Part shown: positions 1 to 8,629 of the stretch, one piece after another | Position numbering within the stretch: the first letter of the stretch is position 1 | How the letters are laid out: each line of letters opens with the position of its first letter | From: Micromonospora halotolerans | Lineage (GTDB): Bacteria > Actinomycetota > Actinomycetes > Mycobacteriales > Micromonosporaceae | DNA length: 64,000 nucleotides | Direction of reading: 5' to 3' | Assembly (NCBI RefSeq): GCF_032108445.1 | Contig: NZ_CP134876.1 | Coordinates: 5,828,001 to 5,892,000, forward strand | The notes under the pieces: generated by a model | Database searches by the model: none | Seen by the model: only the letters and a program-made list of their open reading frames with translations | What the model was told of the DNA's origin: nothing | Position numbers and translations under genes: made by a program

Positions 1-843
1 GACTCCCGGATCACCGCCCACGGCTACAACGTGATCACCGCCGCGTTCCCGGTGATCCGCGCCGACGGCACGGTGCTCTGGGAGAACGGCATGGACGCCG
101 GCGTGAAGGTGCCCACCCCCGCCGAGGTGTGCCAGGCCAAGGCCGCCGGGCTCACCGTCCTGCTGTCGATCGGCGGCGCGACCGCCGGCATCGACCTCGG
201 CTCCAGCGCGGTCGCCGACCGGTTCGTCGCCACCGTGGTGCCGATCCTCAAGCGGTACAACTTCGACGGCATCGACATCGACATCGAGACCGGGCTGACC
301 GGCAGCGGCAACATCAACCAGCTCTCCACCTCGCAGGCCAACCTCGTGCGGATCATCGACGGGGTGCTGGCCCAGATGCCCGCCGGTTTCGGGCTCACCA
401 TGGCACCGGAGACCGCGTACGTCACCGGCGGCAGCGTCACCTACGGCTCGATCTGGGGCGCCTACCTGCCCATCGTCAAGCGGTACGCGGACAACGGCCG
501 GCTCTGGTGGTTGAACATGCAGTACTACAACGGCTCGATGTACGGCTGTGCCGGCGACTCGTACCCGGCCGGCACCGTGCAGGGCTTCGTCGTCCAGACC
601 GACTGCCTCAACACCGGCCTGGTCGTGCAGGGCACCACCATCCGCGTCCCGTACGACAAGCAGGTCCCCGGGCTGCCCGCCCAGACCGGGGCCGGCGGCG
701 GATACCTGAGCCCGGCGCTGGTGGCGCAGGCGTGGAACACCTACCGGGGCGGCCTCAAGGGGCTCATGACCTGGTCGGTCAACTGGGACGGGTCGAAGGG
801 CTGGACCTTCGGCGACAACGTCAAGGCACTCCAGGGCCGCTGA
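1..843 (+). CDS. Chitinase, glycoside hydrolase family 18, 5'-truncated by the window edge
   Basis: The reading frame is open from base 1, so the start and any signal peptide or carbohydrate-binding domain lie outside the window; 280 residues are visible. The GH18 active-site motif FDGIDIDIE ends at visible residue 96, whose Glu is the expected acid/base. The upstream strand motif LLSIGG, the substrate-side MQYYNG and the late MTWSVNWD tryptophan are also present, so the catalytic barrel is nearly complete. GH18 enzymes of this type hydrolyse chitin outside the cell by substrate-assisted catalysis. A strong hairpin follows the stop. Family assignment is secure; substrate preference and domain architecture cannot be judged from the fragment. 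Confidence 0.93.
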   Translation, partial: DSRITAHGYNVITAAFPVIRADGTVLWENGMDAGVKVPTPAEVCQAKAAGLTVLLSIGGATAGIDLGSSAVADRFVATVVPILKRYNFDGIDIDIETGLTGSGNINQLSTSQANLVRIIDGVLAQMPAGFGLTMAPETAYVTGGSVTYGSIWGAYLPIVKRYADNGRLWWLNMQYYNGSMYGCAGDSYPAGTVQGFVVQTDCLNTGLVVQGTTIRVPYDKQVPGLPAQTGAGGGYLSPALVAQAWNTYRGGLKGLMTWSVNWDGSKGWTFGDNVKALQGR

Positions 844-1174
844 GGCCGCGCGGGGCCCCGCAGGCGCGCGGGGCCCCGCGTCAGGTGCGGGCACCGTGCA
901 CGATCGGGCGCGCACCCCGAGGCCGCTGGGCTAACCTCTGACCGAGGGCCGCGGGTCTCCCCCAACGCCCCGAGCCGCTCTTCGCACGCTCCCGCCCGCC
1001 GCCGACCGGCGGGCCGGTGGCCGGCTCCCCCGCGGCGGTGTCCGCCGACGGTCCGCCTCCACCCCGCCGTCCCGCCACGGCGACCCGTACGCGCCGTGCC
1101 CGCCCCGCGGCCGGTCGACGCCCGGATCGCCGCGACGGACGCGCCGGGGGGTCACCGCACGTGCGAGGGCACAG
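844..1174. other. Gene-free stretch between chitinase and MFS genes
   Basis: Apart from the terminator at 849-880 I see no supported gene here. Long open frames on both strands are low-complexity Arg/Pro/Ala/Gly translations typical of GC-rich non-coding DNA. The promoter of the MFS gene should lie in the last 150 bases, but no convincing -35/-10 pair stands out. Confidence 0.6.
849..880 (+). terminator. Strong GC hairpin after the chitinase gene
   Basis: Bases 849-860 and 869-880 are perfect 12-base complements with an 8-base loop, beginning 6 bases after the chitinase stop. No U-tract follows, as is usual in high-GC actinobacteria. Each arm contains the self-complementary core CGGGGCCCCG, so the structure can also form two small hairpins. 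Confidence 0.7.
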
Positions 1175-2683
1175 ATGACAGTTCGACCTCCGGGCCCGCC
1201 CGGGCGGTCCGCCGACTTCCGGCTGCTCGTCGCCGGCCAGACGGCCACCCAACTGGGCACCGACGTCACGGCGATCGCGTTCCCGCTGATCGCGGTGCTG
1301 ATCCTGCACGCCACACCCGTGCAACTGGGCGTCCTGGTGGCCGTGCAGAACGGCGCGTTCCTGCTGCTCGGGGTGCCGGCCGGCGTCTGGCTGGACCGGC
1401 GCCGGCTCCGGCCGGTGCTGATCATGACCGATCTGGTCCGGTGTGCGGCGCTCGTGACGGTCACCGTGACGGCCGCGCTGGGCCGGCTCACGCTGCCGCT
1501 GCTGATCGCCGCGGCCGCGGTCATGGCCGTCATGCGGGTGCTGTTCGACATCGGCCACCAGTCGTACCTGCCGAAGCTGCTCCACCGGGCGGACCTGCTG
1601 CGCGGCAACTGCACCCTGGAGACCGTTCGCTCCTCCGGTCAGGTCGCCGGCCCCAGCCTCGGCGGCTGGCTCACGCAGCTGGTGGGCGCGACGAACACCC
1701 TGCTGGTCGACGCGGTGAGCTTCCTGGTCAGTGCCGTGTGCCTGGCCCGGATCCGGGCCCCGGAGCCGGTGCCCCGGCGGCCCGCACCGGTGAGCACGGC
1801 GCACGAGGCCCGGGAGGGCCTGACCTTCGTCCTCGGTGATCCCGTGCTGCGCGCCATCGCGGCCACGAGCGCCCTGGTCAACCTGCTGTTCACCGCCGCC
1901 ACCGCCCTGATCGTCCTGTTCCTGGTCGAGACCGTGGGTGTCTCCCCCGGCGCCGTCGGCGTGCTGCTGTCCGCCGCCCCCGCCGCGGCACTGCTGGGCG
2001 CCGTCACGGCGGGCCGGCTCGCGCGTCGCATCGGCCTGGCCCGCGCCATCTGGCTGGCCCCCGTGGTGAGCAGCCCGTTCAACCTGCTGGTTCCCCTGAC
2101 CGGCCGCGGCTGGGGCCTGGCCTTCTTCGTGGTCGGCCTCCTCGGCAGCGGCATCGGTCAGATCGTCTACGGCATCGCCCAGACCACCTACCGGCAGGCC
2201 ACCGTGCCCGCGCGACTCCAGTGCCGGGTCAACGCCACCATGCGGTTCCTGGTCATGGGCGCGCTGCCGCTCGGCGGCCTGCTCGGCGGCCTGCTCGGGG
2301 AGATCATCGGCGTCCGCTCGACCCTGCTGGTCATCGGCGCCGGCCTCACCCTCGCGCCCCTCCCGCTGCTGCTGTCCCCGTTGCGGCACGCCCGCCACGT
2401 GCACGATGTGGCGACGCGGACGGTTCCGCCCGACCCGCGGGTGGCGACCCCGGTCCGGACGGCCCCCACCACCGCCGCCGGCCGCCCGCGCCCTCGCCGG
2501 ACGAGCCTCGGCGCGTCCGCATCGGGCGCCACCTGCCGGGCGCGCAGGACGGACCGGCCGAGCCCGGGCCCCACGGGCCACGGTGCCCGGGGGCGGCGGG
2601 GCCCTTGCGGCCCACCGCACCTGCGGCGACCGCTGACCCGCCGGGGAGGCGGCGGACGCGAGCCCGGAGACCGCCCACCGTGA
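1175..2683 (+). CDS. Major facilitator superfamily exporter (EntS-like)
   Basis: A 502-residue product. Residues 1 to about 400 are dominated by hydrophobic helices consistent with 12 membrane spans, with the MFS loop motif between helices 2 and 3 visible as AGVWLDRRRLRP. The arrangement resembles the EntS/macrolide-exporter branch, so efflux of a small molecule by proton antiport at the cytoplasmic membrane is the likely role. The start ATG follows a weak GAGGG. About 95 residues after the last helix are Arg/Pro/Gly-rich with no family counterpart. Most relatives stop near residue 410-420, so this tail may be read-through after loss of the natural stop. Substrate unknown; the flanking genes give no clue. 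Confidence 0.85.
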   Translation: MTVRPPGPPGRSADFRLLVAGQTATQLGTDVTAIAFPLIAVLILHATPVQLGVLVAVQNGAFLLLGVPAGVWLDRRRLRPVLIMTDLVRCAALVTVTVTAALGRLTLPLLIAAAAVMAVMRVLFDIGHQSYLPKLLHRADLLRGNCTLETVRSSGQVAGPSLGGWLTQLVGATNTLLVDAVSFLVSAVCLARIRAPEPVPRRPAPVSTAHEAREGLTFVLGDPVLRAIAATSALVNLLFTAATALIVLFLVETVGVSPGAVGVLLSAAPAAALLGAVTAGRLARRIGLARAIWLAPVVSSPFNLLVPLTGRGWGLAFFVVGLLGSGIGQIVYGIAQTTYRQATVPARLQCRVNATMRFLVMGALPLGGLLGGLLGEIIGVRSTLLVIGAGLTLAPLPLLLSPLRHARHVHDVATRTVPPDPRVATPVRTAPTTAAGRPRPRRTSLGASASGATCRARRTDRPSPGPTGHGARGRRGPCGPPHLRRPLTRRGGGGREPGDRPP

Positions 2684-2801
2684 ACCTCCAGCGGCGACGG
2701 CCACGCCGGGCTCCCACCGTCGCGCGACCTGACCCCTCGCGAGGTGACACGGCACGCCTTCGGGACCGCCACTGCAGGGCCGGGGAGGTGATCGTTCGCC
2801 T

Positions 2802-3496
2802 ATGCTCGCCGCCATGATCCGACGCTCGCCCGCATCGGTGGCTGTCCTCGCCGTCCTCGCCTCGATCGCCGCCTGCGCCCCGGCTCCGGCCACAGGTGAG
2901 TCGACGCCGGCAGCGTCCGCGCCGTCCCTGGTCGCCCCCTCGCCCCGTGACGGCGGCGCCGCGCAGGCGCTCCGGGACCGGTACGCCGCCAACGGAACTC
3001 TGATCGGGCTGGCCGAGGATCCGGCCTACCGGGACGAGAAGCTCGACTCCGACGGGATGGCCTGCGGCCGGCTACTGCCGCTGCTGGACCGGCGCCTCGC
3101 CGCGGTGGCACATGTCTTCGGCACCCCGGACGGCACCACGCCGGAGGAGTTCGTCGAGATCACCCAGGAGACCGTGGTCTACCCGACCGAGGCGGTGGCG
3201 GCCGAGGCCGTACGGCAAATCTTCGACCTCTTCGAGACGTGCGACCAGGACGTGGAGGCGGGCCAGGTGACCGACGGGCACGCCGCCGCCGACCTGCCGG
3301 CCGGGACCGGCGTGCCCGGCCGGGCGGTGACCGCCACCATGACGCTCCCTGACGGGACGCGGTTCCCCACCGTTACGGCTGCGTGCGCCACACCCGGGTC
3401 GTGCAGTGCATCGCCGTCTGGACCCGCTCCACAGGAGACACCTCGACGTGGTTCGAGAAGGCGATCATCGCCACCGGACAAGGGCTGCGCGGGTGA
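2802..3496 (+). pseudogene. Small secreted lipoprotein gene with an apparent -1 frameshift
   Basis: The start encodes a lipoprotein signal with lipobox IAAC (Cys25). The frame is coherent up to about base 3370 (TMTLPDGTRFP). In the original frame the sequence then turns into Pro/Arg-rich noise running to 3671. From base 3374 a different frame gives a credible protein end: YGCVRHTRVVQCIAVWT, then WFEKAIIATGQGLRG and a stop at 3494-3496. Restoring one base near the CCCC run at 3365-3368 would join them into a product of about 231 residues. Either the gene is a fresh pseudogene or a base was lost in sequencing. I do not recognise the family; the chain is acidic and has a few Cys residues. Confidence 0.6.
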
Positions 3497-3549
3497 GGGC
3501 GTCCCGGCTGGCCGCCGCGTCCCGATGCTCGCTGGTCTTGTTCCGGTGA

Positions 3550-3918
3550 GCGGTTCGACTGGTCCGCGTTGTCGGCGGCGATGTCGTCGCGGCGATCGAC
3601 GCGCTGCTGCCGGAGCGCTGCCGGACCGCGCGGTGGGAACCGGTGACGTCGTGGTCGACGCTGGTCCGTGAGGCGCTGCCCGGACTGTTCGTGCCGGCCC
3701 GGCAACCCGAGGCCTGGGCGCCGGAGTCCGCCGCGCGGCAGGTGGCCGACGGACTCGCCGACTGGGTCCTGGCACTGATGCGACGACTCTGGCCGGAGTC
3801 CGCCGAGGCCTGGACCCTGACCGTGGACACCGGTGACTGGTACGAGGCGGCCTACGTCGATCTCGTGGTCCGCGTGCCCGACCGGGTGTGGCTGCTGCAC
3901 CTCGGCGTCGGCGACTGA
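3550..3918 (+). pseudogene. Hypothetical protein without a clear start, possibly broken at the 5' end
   Basis: A GTG at 3643 would give 91 residues ending in YVDLVVRVPDRVWLLHLGVGD. The same frame reads as ordinary protein upstream to base 3550 (for example VVAAIDALLPERCR), where a stop occurs at 3547-3549. No ATG, GTG or TTG lies in that extension, so either the gene starts at 3643 and the upstream similarity to protein is chance, or the 5' end has been frame-shifted. It contains many Trp residues (SWSTL, RRLWPESAEAW, DTGDWYEAAY). No family recognised. It follows the broken lipoprotein gene directly on the same strand. Confidence 0.4.
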
Positions 3919-3983
3919 CCCGACACCCACCACCCGGATCGGCGCACGCGGACGCCGGTAGGGGCGGCGGCCGCGCCGCCACC

Positions 3984-5777
3984 TCAACCGGGACTGTCCC
4001 GGATCGCGAGTGCCGCCTGGACGAGCGCGGCGTGGGTCAGCGTCTGCGGATAGTTCCCGAGGTGGGCGCCGGTCGCGGGATCGAGCTCCTCGGCGTAGAG
4101 GCCCAGCGGGCTGGCGTGCTCGCGCAGCGCCCGGAACAGCTCCTCGGCGTCGTGGCGTCGCCCGGTGCTGGCGAGGGCCTGGACGAGCCAGAACGAGCAG
4201 GGCAGGAAGGCGCCCTCGGTACCGGAGATACCGTCGTGTCCCGGCGGGTAGCGGTGGAGCAGCGGACCGCCGGCGGAGAGCCGTTCGCGGATGGCGTCGA
4301 TGGTGCCGCTCACCCGGGCGGACTCGATGCCGTCGATGCCGAGCAGCGGAAGGACGAGCAGCGAGGAGTCCAGGTCCTCGGAGCCGTAGCTGCGGACGTA
4401 GCTCCCCTGCGCCGGGTCGAAGCCGCGCGCCCGCACCTCCTCGGCGATGGCGTCCCGGGCCTGCTGCCAGCGCCGACGTTGCCGCGCGGAAAGCCGGTGG
4501 GTTTCGGCGATGCGCAGGGCCCGGTCGAGGGCGAGCCAGCCCATGAGCTTGGAGTGCACGTGCTGACCGGCCTCGCGGACCTCCCAGATGCCGGCGTCGG
4601 GCTCCCCCCACCGGCCCGCGACGACGTCGGCGAAGCCGCGCACGGCCCGCCACGTCTCGGAGTAGAGGCGGTGCCCGGCCTGGACGAACACCCAGGCGGC
4701 GTCCACCACCCAGCCGTAGCCGTCGAGCTGGTGCTGGCCGGCGGCGGCATTGCCGAACCGCACCGGGACGCTGCCGAGATAGCCGGGCCAGCCGGCCAGC
4801 TCCCGTTCCCGTGGCACGCGGCGGCCGGTCAGCGTGAACAGCGCCGGCAGGCGCGGCCGGTCCAGCCGGCTGGCGTGCAGCAGCCACGCGAGGAAACCGT
4901 GCGCCTCGTCGAGTTTGCCGACGCCGAGGAACGCGTTGACGCCGATGCTGGCGTCGCGCGGCCAGACGTAGCGGTAGTCCCAGTTCCGCATCCCTCCGGG
5001 ATCCTCGGGCAGCGACGTGGTCGGCGCCGCGACCGGGGCCTGCGACGGGGAGTAGGTCAACAACCGCAGGGTCAGCAGGCTGCGGACGACGTCCTCGCGG
5101 AACGGCAGCGAGCCGTCGATCCCGGCCGTCCAGGCCTGCCAGCGGGCCTCGTCGCGCAGGACGGCGTCCCAGGCCGCCTCGGGTTCGACGTCGACCAGCG
5201 GCTCGCGGCTGGCCACGGCGAGGACGAGGGTGACCGGGCGGCCGGGCGTCACCGCGACGGAGGTCGGCCGGCCGGGTTCGACCGCGATGTCGGGCGCGCA
5301 GCTCAGGGACACGGCCAGCGACCCCCACTCACACACCAGGACTCCGCCGCGGCGGCGGACGCGGGGCCGCCGATGCCGTTCGCCGAGGCGGGGGTCGAAC
5401 TCGACGACCGCGTCGACCGGTCCGCCCTCGGCCGAGAGTCGCCGCACGAGCAGCGTGGCGGGCAGCAGCCGTCCGGTGACCTCGGCGACCATGGACTCGG
5501 TGAGGGTGAGCCGGCGGTCGCCCACCGCCCACGTCGTCCGGATCGTCGCGGTGTCCGGCCGGTAGTGCCGCTCGACGACCGGGGCGGGCGGGGCCGGGCC
5601 GACTCGGAACGTTCCCGCCTCCGGCCCGCCCACGAGGCGTCCGAACAGGGGCTCACCGTCGAACCGGGGTACGCAGAGCCAGTCGACCGCGCCGTCGCCG
5701 CTCACGAGGGCGGCGGTGCGGGTGTCGCCCAGCAGCCCGTAGTCGCTGATCGGCGCCAGAGGACGGGGCCCGGTCAC
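3984..5777 (-). CDS. Glycoside hydrolase family 15 protein (glucoamylase / trehalase-like)
   Basis: A GTG at 5777 gives 597 residues beginning VTGPRPLAPISDYGLLGDTR, the normal N-terminus of bacterial GH15 proteins; the open frame further upstream is not family-like. The first 240 residues form the beta-rich N-terminal domain. The (alpha/alpha)6 catalytic domain follows, with RYVWPRDAS, the first catalytic Glu in GIWEVR and the second in GLYAEELDP. There is no signal peptide, so it acts in the cytoplasm on alpha-glucans, oligosaccharides or trehalose. Many actinobacterial members are trehalases, but sequence alone does not decide. It lies 61 bases downstream of a small membrane-protein gene on the same strand. 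Confidence 0.88.
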   Translation of the reverse strand: MTGPRPLAPISDYGLLGDTRTAALVSGDGAVDWLCVPRFDGEPLFGRLVGGPEAGTFRVGPAPPAPVVERHYRPDTATIRTTWAVGDRRLTLTESMVAEVTGRLLPATLLVRRLSAEGGPVDAVVEFDPRLGERHRRPRVRRRGGVLVCEWGSLAVSLSCAPDIAVEPGRPTSVAVTPGRPVTLVLAVASREPLVDVEPEAAWDAVLRDEARWQAWTAGIDGSLPFREDVVRSLLTLRLLTYSPSQAPVAAPTTSLPEDPGGMRNWDYRYVWPRDASIGVNAFLGVGKLDEAHGFLAWLLHASRLDRPRLPALFTLTGRRVPRERELAGWPGYLGSVPVRFGNAAAGQHQLDGYGWVVDAAWVFVQAGHRLYSETWRAVRGFADVVAGRWGEPDAGIWEVREAGQHVHSKLMGWLALDRALRIAETHRLSARQRRRWQQARDAIAEEVRARGFDPAQGSYVRSYGSEDLDSSLLVLPLLGIDGIESARVSGTIDAIRERLSAGGPLLHRYPPGHDGISGTEGAFLPCSFWLVQALASTGRRHDAEELFRALREHASPLGLYAEELDPATGAHLGNYPQTLTHAALVQAALAIRDSPG

Positions 5778-5838
5778 GGCCGGCCCGCCGGTCGCCGGGC
5801 GCCCGCGGATCGCGCCCGGCGTCGAGGGTCCCTGCGGC

Positions 5839-6315
5839 TCAATCGGCCCGGAGGAGCAGTCCGAGGACGACCCCGTAGATGACGTGGACGACGGCCGCGA
5901 CGGCGGGCGTCTGGACGCCGTAGTTGAGCCCGAACAGACCGGGTGGCTCCAGCACGGCCGTGCTGGACGGGCCGGCCCGCTGCGAGGCCATCCGCGGATG
6001 GACACCTGGCAGGAGCGGGAGGAGCACCGTGAGCGCGATGGCGACGTGGAGCCCGCCGAACAGCGCGCCGATCCACCAGGTCGCGCGGTGCAGCACGGCG
6101 AACGCGGCCGCGTACCCCAGGGCGAAGCCCTGACCGGCGAGCAGGTGGATGAAGAAGCCGACGACCCGGGCCCGGTCGGGGTCCTCGGTGACGAGGGTCC
6201 CCAGCACCAGGGGAAAGTCCAGGCGGGTGAACCCGGCCATCTGCGCCGTGATCAGCGCCGCGGTGAGTGCCGCGGTGGCGACCAACCCGAACACTGCCCA
6301 TCCGGCCCAGTCCAT
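5839..6315 (-). CDS. Small integral membrane protein of unknown function
   Basis: An ATG at 6315 gives 158 residues (start MDWAGWAVFGLVATAAL). Four or five hydrophobic helices are visible: residues 5-27, about 50-75, 83-104 and a C-terminal one, VVHVIYGVVLGLLL. A soluble loop near 35-50 contains TEDPDRARV. This looks like a member of an uncharacterised actinobacterial membrane family; I do not recognise a function. The GH15 gene follows after 61 bases on the same strand, so co-transcription is possible. Confidence 0.7.
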   Translation of the reverse strand: MDWAGWAVFGLVATAALTAALITAQMAGFTRLDFPLVLGTLVTEDPDRARVVGFFIHLLAGQGFALGYAAAFAVLHRATWWIGALFGGLHVAIALTVLLPLLPGVHPRMASQRAGPSSTAVLEPPGLFGLNYGVQTPAVAAVVHVIYGVVLGLLLRAD

Positions 6316-6327
6316 TTCAGCGGTGGC

Positions 6328-6347
6328 CGCCGGGGCACGCCCCGGCG
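6328..6347. other. GC hairpin between the MerR-type and membrane-protein genes
   Basis: Bases 6328-6335 pair perfectly with 6340-6347 around a 4-base loop. It sits in the 230-base gap (6316-6545) between two minus-strand genes and could end the upstream regulator transcript, although it is about 200 bases past that stop. No gene is supported elsewhere in the gap. Confidence 0.4.
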
Positions 6348-6545
6348 TGCCGTACGCGGCCCGGCGCGGTCGTCTCGGCCATCGATGCCTTCCGGCTGTC
6401 CCCACGAGGTCGTGTGCGGCCCGGGCCGGAGCCCGCCCCGCAACGGTCTCCACCGTAGGCCCACCGGACCTCGGCTCCGGGTGGCTTGCCGGAACACACC
6501 GTGCAAGTAGACCGACCGGGTGAGCGGCGGCGCCGGCGGGTGGCG

Positions 6546-7298
6546 TCACCTGGCGGCGGCGCCCTCGGTCGGCTGGTCCCCGGGCGGGGCCGCTCGGCAT
6601 TCGAGGTAGGCGTCCAGCGCGGCGGCGCCGGTGAGCATGGCACGGCTCCTGGCGGCGAGGCGGGCGTGCCAGTCGCCCAGCATCGACTCGAGTGGCGCCA
6701 CGCCTCCGGCGGCGCGGACCTGGTCGATCAGCGGGGCGATCTGCTCCAGCAGGTAGCCGCCCCGTCTGAGCTGGTGGGCCAGCCGGGCGTCGCGCACGTC
6801 GGCCGCGCGGTAGACCCGGTAGCCCGTCCGCGGGTCGCGGCGCGGCTGGACCACGCCGGCGCGTTCCCACTTGCGGAGGGTGGCCGGGCGGAGGTGGAGG
6901 CTTCTCGCCAGGGGGCCGACGAACGTGTCGCCGCGTTCGGGCGGCACCGGCTCCAGGTCGCGCAGCGCGGCCTCGACGGCCCGGAGGGTGCGGCGGTCGT
7001 CGAGCAGTTGGGCGTGGCTCTCGTCGATGAGCCGGAGCGCTTCCTCGGTGGCGTCCCGGTTGACCGCCTGCATGATCGACGCGGCCGTCCGGTGGCCGTG
7101 TCCGGGCACGAGGGCGAGGAACGCGCGCAGGGCCAGCGCGTGCCGCGGCGTGTAGGTGCGGTAACCGTGCGGGGTGCGGTCGGCCTCCGGGAGGATGCCG
7201 GCGGCCTCGTAGTTCCTGACCGCCTGCGTCGACAGACCGTGGTCGCACGCCAGATCAACCGGTCGGAGCCGTCCAACGCCTTGAAGGTTTCGCCTCAT
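6546..7298 (-). CDS. MerR-type regulator with two HTH halves (TioE family)
   Basis: An ATG at 7298 gives 250 residues. Two MerR-like winged-helix segments are visible. The first is at residues 10-60 (LRPVDLACDHGLSTQAVRNYE...GYRTYTPRH). The second is near 130-180 (FVGPLARSLHLRPATLRKWE...GYRVYRAADV). This two-segment layout is characteristic of the TioE group. The C-terminal part is helical and should be the sensor. It is transcribed divergently from the esterase gene 58 bases away, and the gap holds a MerR-like dyad. Activation of that esterase gene in response to a ligand is the natural reading, as in other MerR pairs; the ligand is unknown. The longer upstream open frame (to 7490) overlaps the esterase coding strand and is rejected. 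Confidence 0.85.
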   Translation of the reverse strand: MRRNLQGVGRLRPVDLACDHGLSTQAVRNYEAAGILPEADRTPHGYRTYTPRHALALRAFLALVPGHGHRTAASIMQAVNRDATEEALRLIDESHAQLLDDRRTLRAVEAALRDLEPVPPERGDTFVGPLARSLHLRPATLRKWERAGVVQPRRDPRTGYRVYRAADVRDARLAHQLRRGGYLLEQIAPLIDQVRAAGGVAPLESMLGDWHARLAARSRAMLTGAAALDAYLECRAAPPGDQPTEGAAAR

Positions 7299-7320
7299 CG
7301 CCCCGCTCAACTCGCGCAAA

Positions 7321-7352
7321 AGTCTCCACCGGAGGTTCAACGATAGCGTTGA
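7321..7352 (+). promoter_or_regulatory. Candidate MerR operator and leaderless promoter of the esterase gene
   Basis: Bases 7321-7337 (AGTCTCCACCGGAGGTT) form an imperfect 7-3-7 dyad like those bound by MerR proteins. It is followed by a perfect 6-base dyad TCAACG-ATAG-CGTTGA at 7337-7352. A -10-like TAGCGT at 7344-7349 ends 7 bases before the ATG at 7357, and no ribosome-binding site is present, which suggests a leaderless transcript. The -35 is not obvious, which is usual for MerR-activated promoters. Confidence 0.5.
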
Positions 7353-7356
7353 TGCC

Positions 7357-8568
7357 ATGACTGCTGGTATCAGAGACACCGCCCATGCCGTTGACGCCGC
7401 CGCCGCCATGCGGCTGCTCCCGACCCGGCCTCGGCTGCTCGCGCTCGGCGAGCCCACCCACGGCGAGCACGTTCTGCTCGACCTGCGCAACGACCTGTTC
7501 CGGCAACTCGTCGAGCAGGAGGGCTACCGGACCATCGCGATCGAGAGCGACTGCCTGATGGGCCTGGTCGTGGACGACCACGTCACCTCCGGCGCCGGAA
7601 CCCTCGACGAGGTCATGGAGCGCGGCTTCAGCCACGAGTGGGGCGCCTTCCCGGGCAACCGTGAGCTGGTGCGGTGGATGCGTGCGTACAACGACGGTCG
7701 GCCGGCGTCGCAGCAGGTCCGCTTCGCCGGCTTCGACGGCCCGCTGGAGATCACCGGCGCCGCGAGCCCCCGGCAGGCCCTCACCGCGCTCCACGCCTAC
7801 CTCACCGCCCGGGTCGACCCCGGCCTGCTCCCCTGCGACGCCGCGACGCTCGACCACCTGATCGGAGCCGACGACCGCTGGACGAACCCCGCCGCCATGA
7901 TGGACCCGAGCCGGTCCGTGGGAGGTACGCCCGAGGCCGGGCAGCTGCGGCTGCTCGCCGACGACCTGGTGGCCCTGCTCGACGCGCAGACACCACACCT
8001 GATCGCGGCCTCCTCACGAAAGGAGTGGGACCGGGCCCGCCTGTACGGGCGTACCGCCACCGGGCTGCTGCGCTACCACGTCGCGATGGCCGACCCGTCA
8101 CCGAGCCGCCTGGCGCGGCTGCTCGGCGTGCGGGACTCGATGATGGCCGCCAACCTGCTCGCCCTCGCCGACCGCGGGCCGACGCTGGTGAACGCCCACA
8201 ACGGCCATCTCCAGCGGAAGAAGAGCAGCATGCGGATGGGCGGCCGACCGGTGGAATGGTGGAGCGCCGGCGCGATCGTCGACGCCCACCTGGGCGACGG
8301 GTACGCCTTCCTCGCCACGGCCCTCGGCACGATCCGCCACCAGGGGGTCGACACCCCGCCCCCGGACACCGTCGAGGGCCTGCTGTACGCGCTCCCGGAG
8401 GACCGTCACCTCGTCGACGCCCGCCGACTGGCCACCGTCCTCGCCGACGCGGCGCCCGCCGCCCGGGTGTCCCCCTGGTTCGGGTACGCCCCGCTCGATC
8501 CGGCCCACGTGGCCAGCACCGACGGGATCGTGTTCGTCAAGGACGCCCGGCGCAGCGACGCGGCGTGA
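7357..8568 (+). CDS. Erythromycin esterase family protein
   Basis: A 403-residue cytoplasmic protein. The family signature LLALGEPTHGEH near residue 30 carries the Glu and His used for hydrolysis. IAIESDC, GFDGP and NAHNGHLQRKKSSM (about residues 278-291) match the other conserved blocks of the EreA/EreB/SuccinoglycanBP fold. Family members hydrolyse macrolide lactones or other esters; many environmental members have unknown substrates, so resistance is only one possibility. It is divergent from a TioE-type MerR regulator, which suggests induction by a small molecule. No RBS is visible; see the promoter entry. Confidence 0.88.
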   Translation: MTAGIRDTAHAVDAAAAMRLLPTRPRLLALGEPTHGEHVLLDLRNDLFRQLVEQEGYRTIAIESDCLMGLVVDDHVTSGAGTLDEVMERGFSHEWGAFPGNRELVRWMRAYNDGRPASQQVRFAGFDGPLEITGAASPRQALTALHAYLTARVDPGLLPCDAATLDHLIGADDRWTNPAAMMDPSRSVGGTPEAGQLRLLADDLVALLDAQTPHLIAASSRKEWDRARLYGRTATGLLRYHVAMADPSPSRLARLLGVRDSMMAANLLALADRGPTLVNAHNGHLQRKKSSMRMGGRPVEWWSAGAIVDAHLGDGYAFLATALGTIRHQGVDTPPPDTVEGLLYALPEDRHLVDARRLATVLADAAPAARVSPWFGYAPLDPAHVASTDGIVFVKDARRSDAA

Positions 8569-8629
8569 GCCGACCGGGTCCGCCGGGCGCGGGAACAAGG
8601 GATCTCGCTCCGGCGGGCTCGCGGGCACA

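Noticed and set aside
844..1174. A hidden small gene between chitinase and MFS transporter
   Set aside because: No frame combines a start with RBS and protein-like composition; only the terminator hairpin is convincing.
881..2992. A 703-codon open frame on the minus strand
   Set aside because: It is the GC-rich shadow of the MFS gene: biased Arg/Ala/Gly/Pro composition, no domain, and it covers terminators and several unrelated features.
3888..5882. A 664-codon open frame on the plus strand opposite the GH15 gene
   Set aside because: The minus strand encodes a full GH15 protein with catalytic residues; the plus-strand translation is Gly/Asp/Arg/Gln-rich without any motif.
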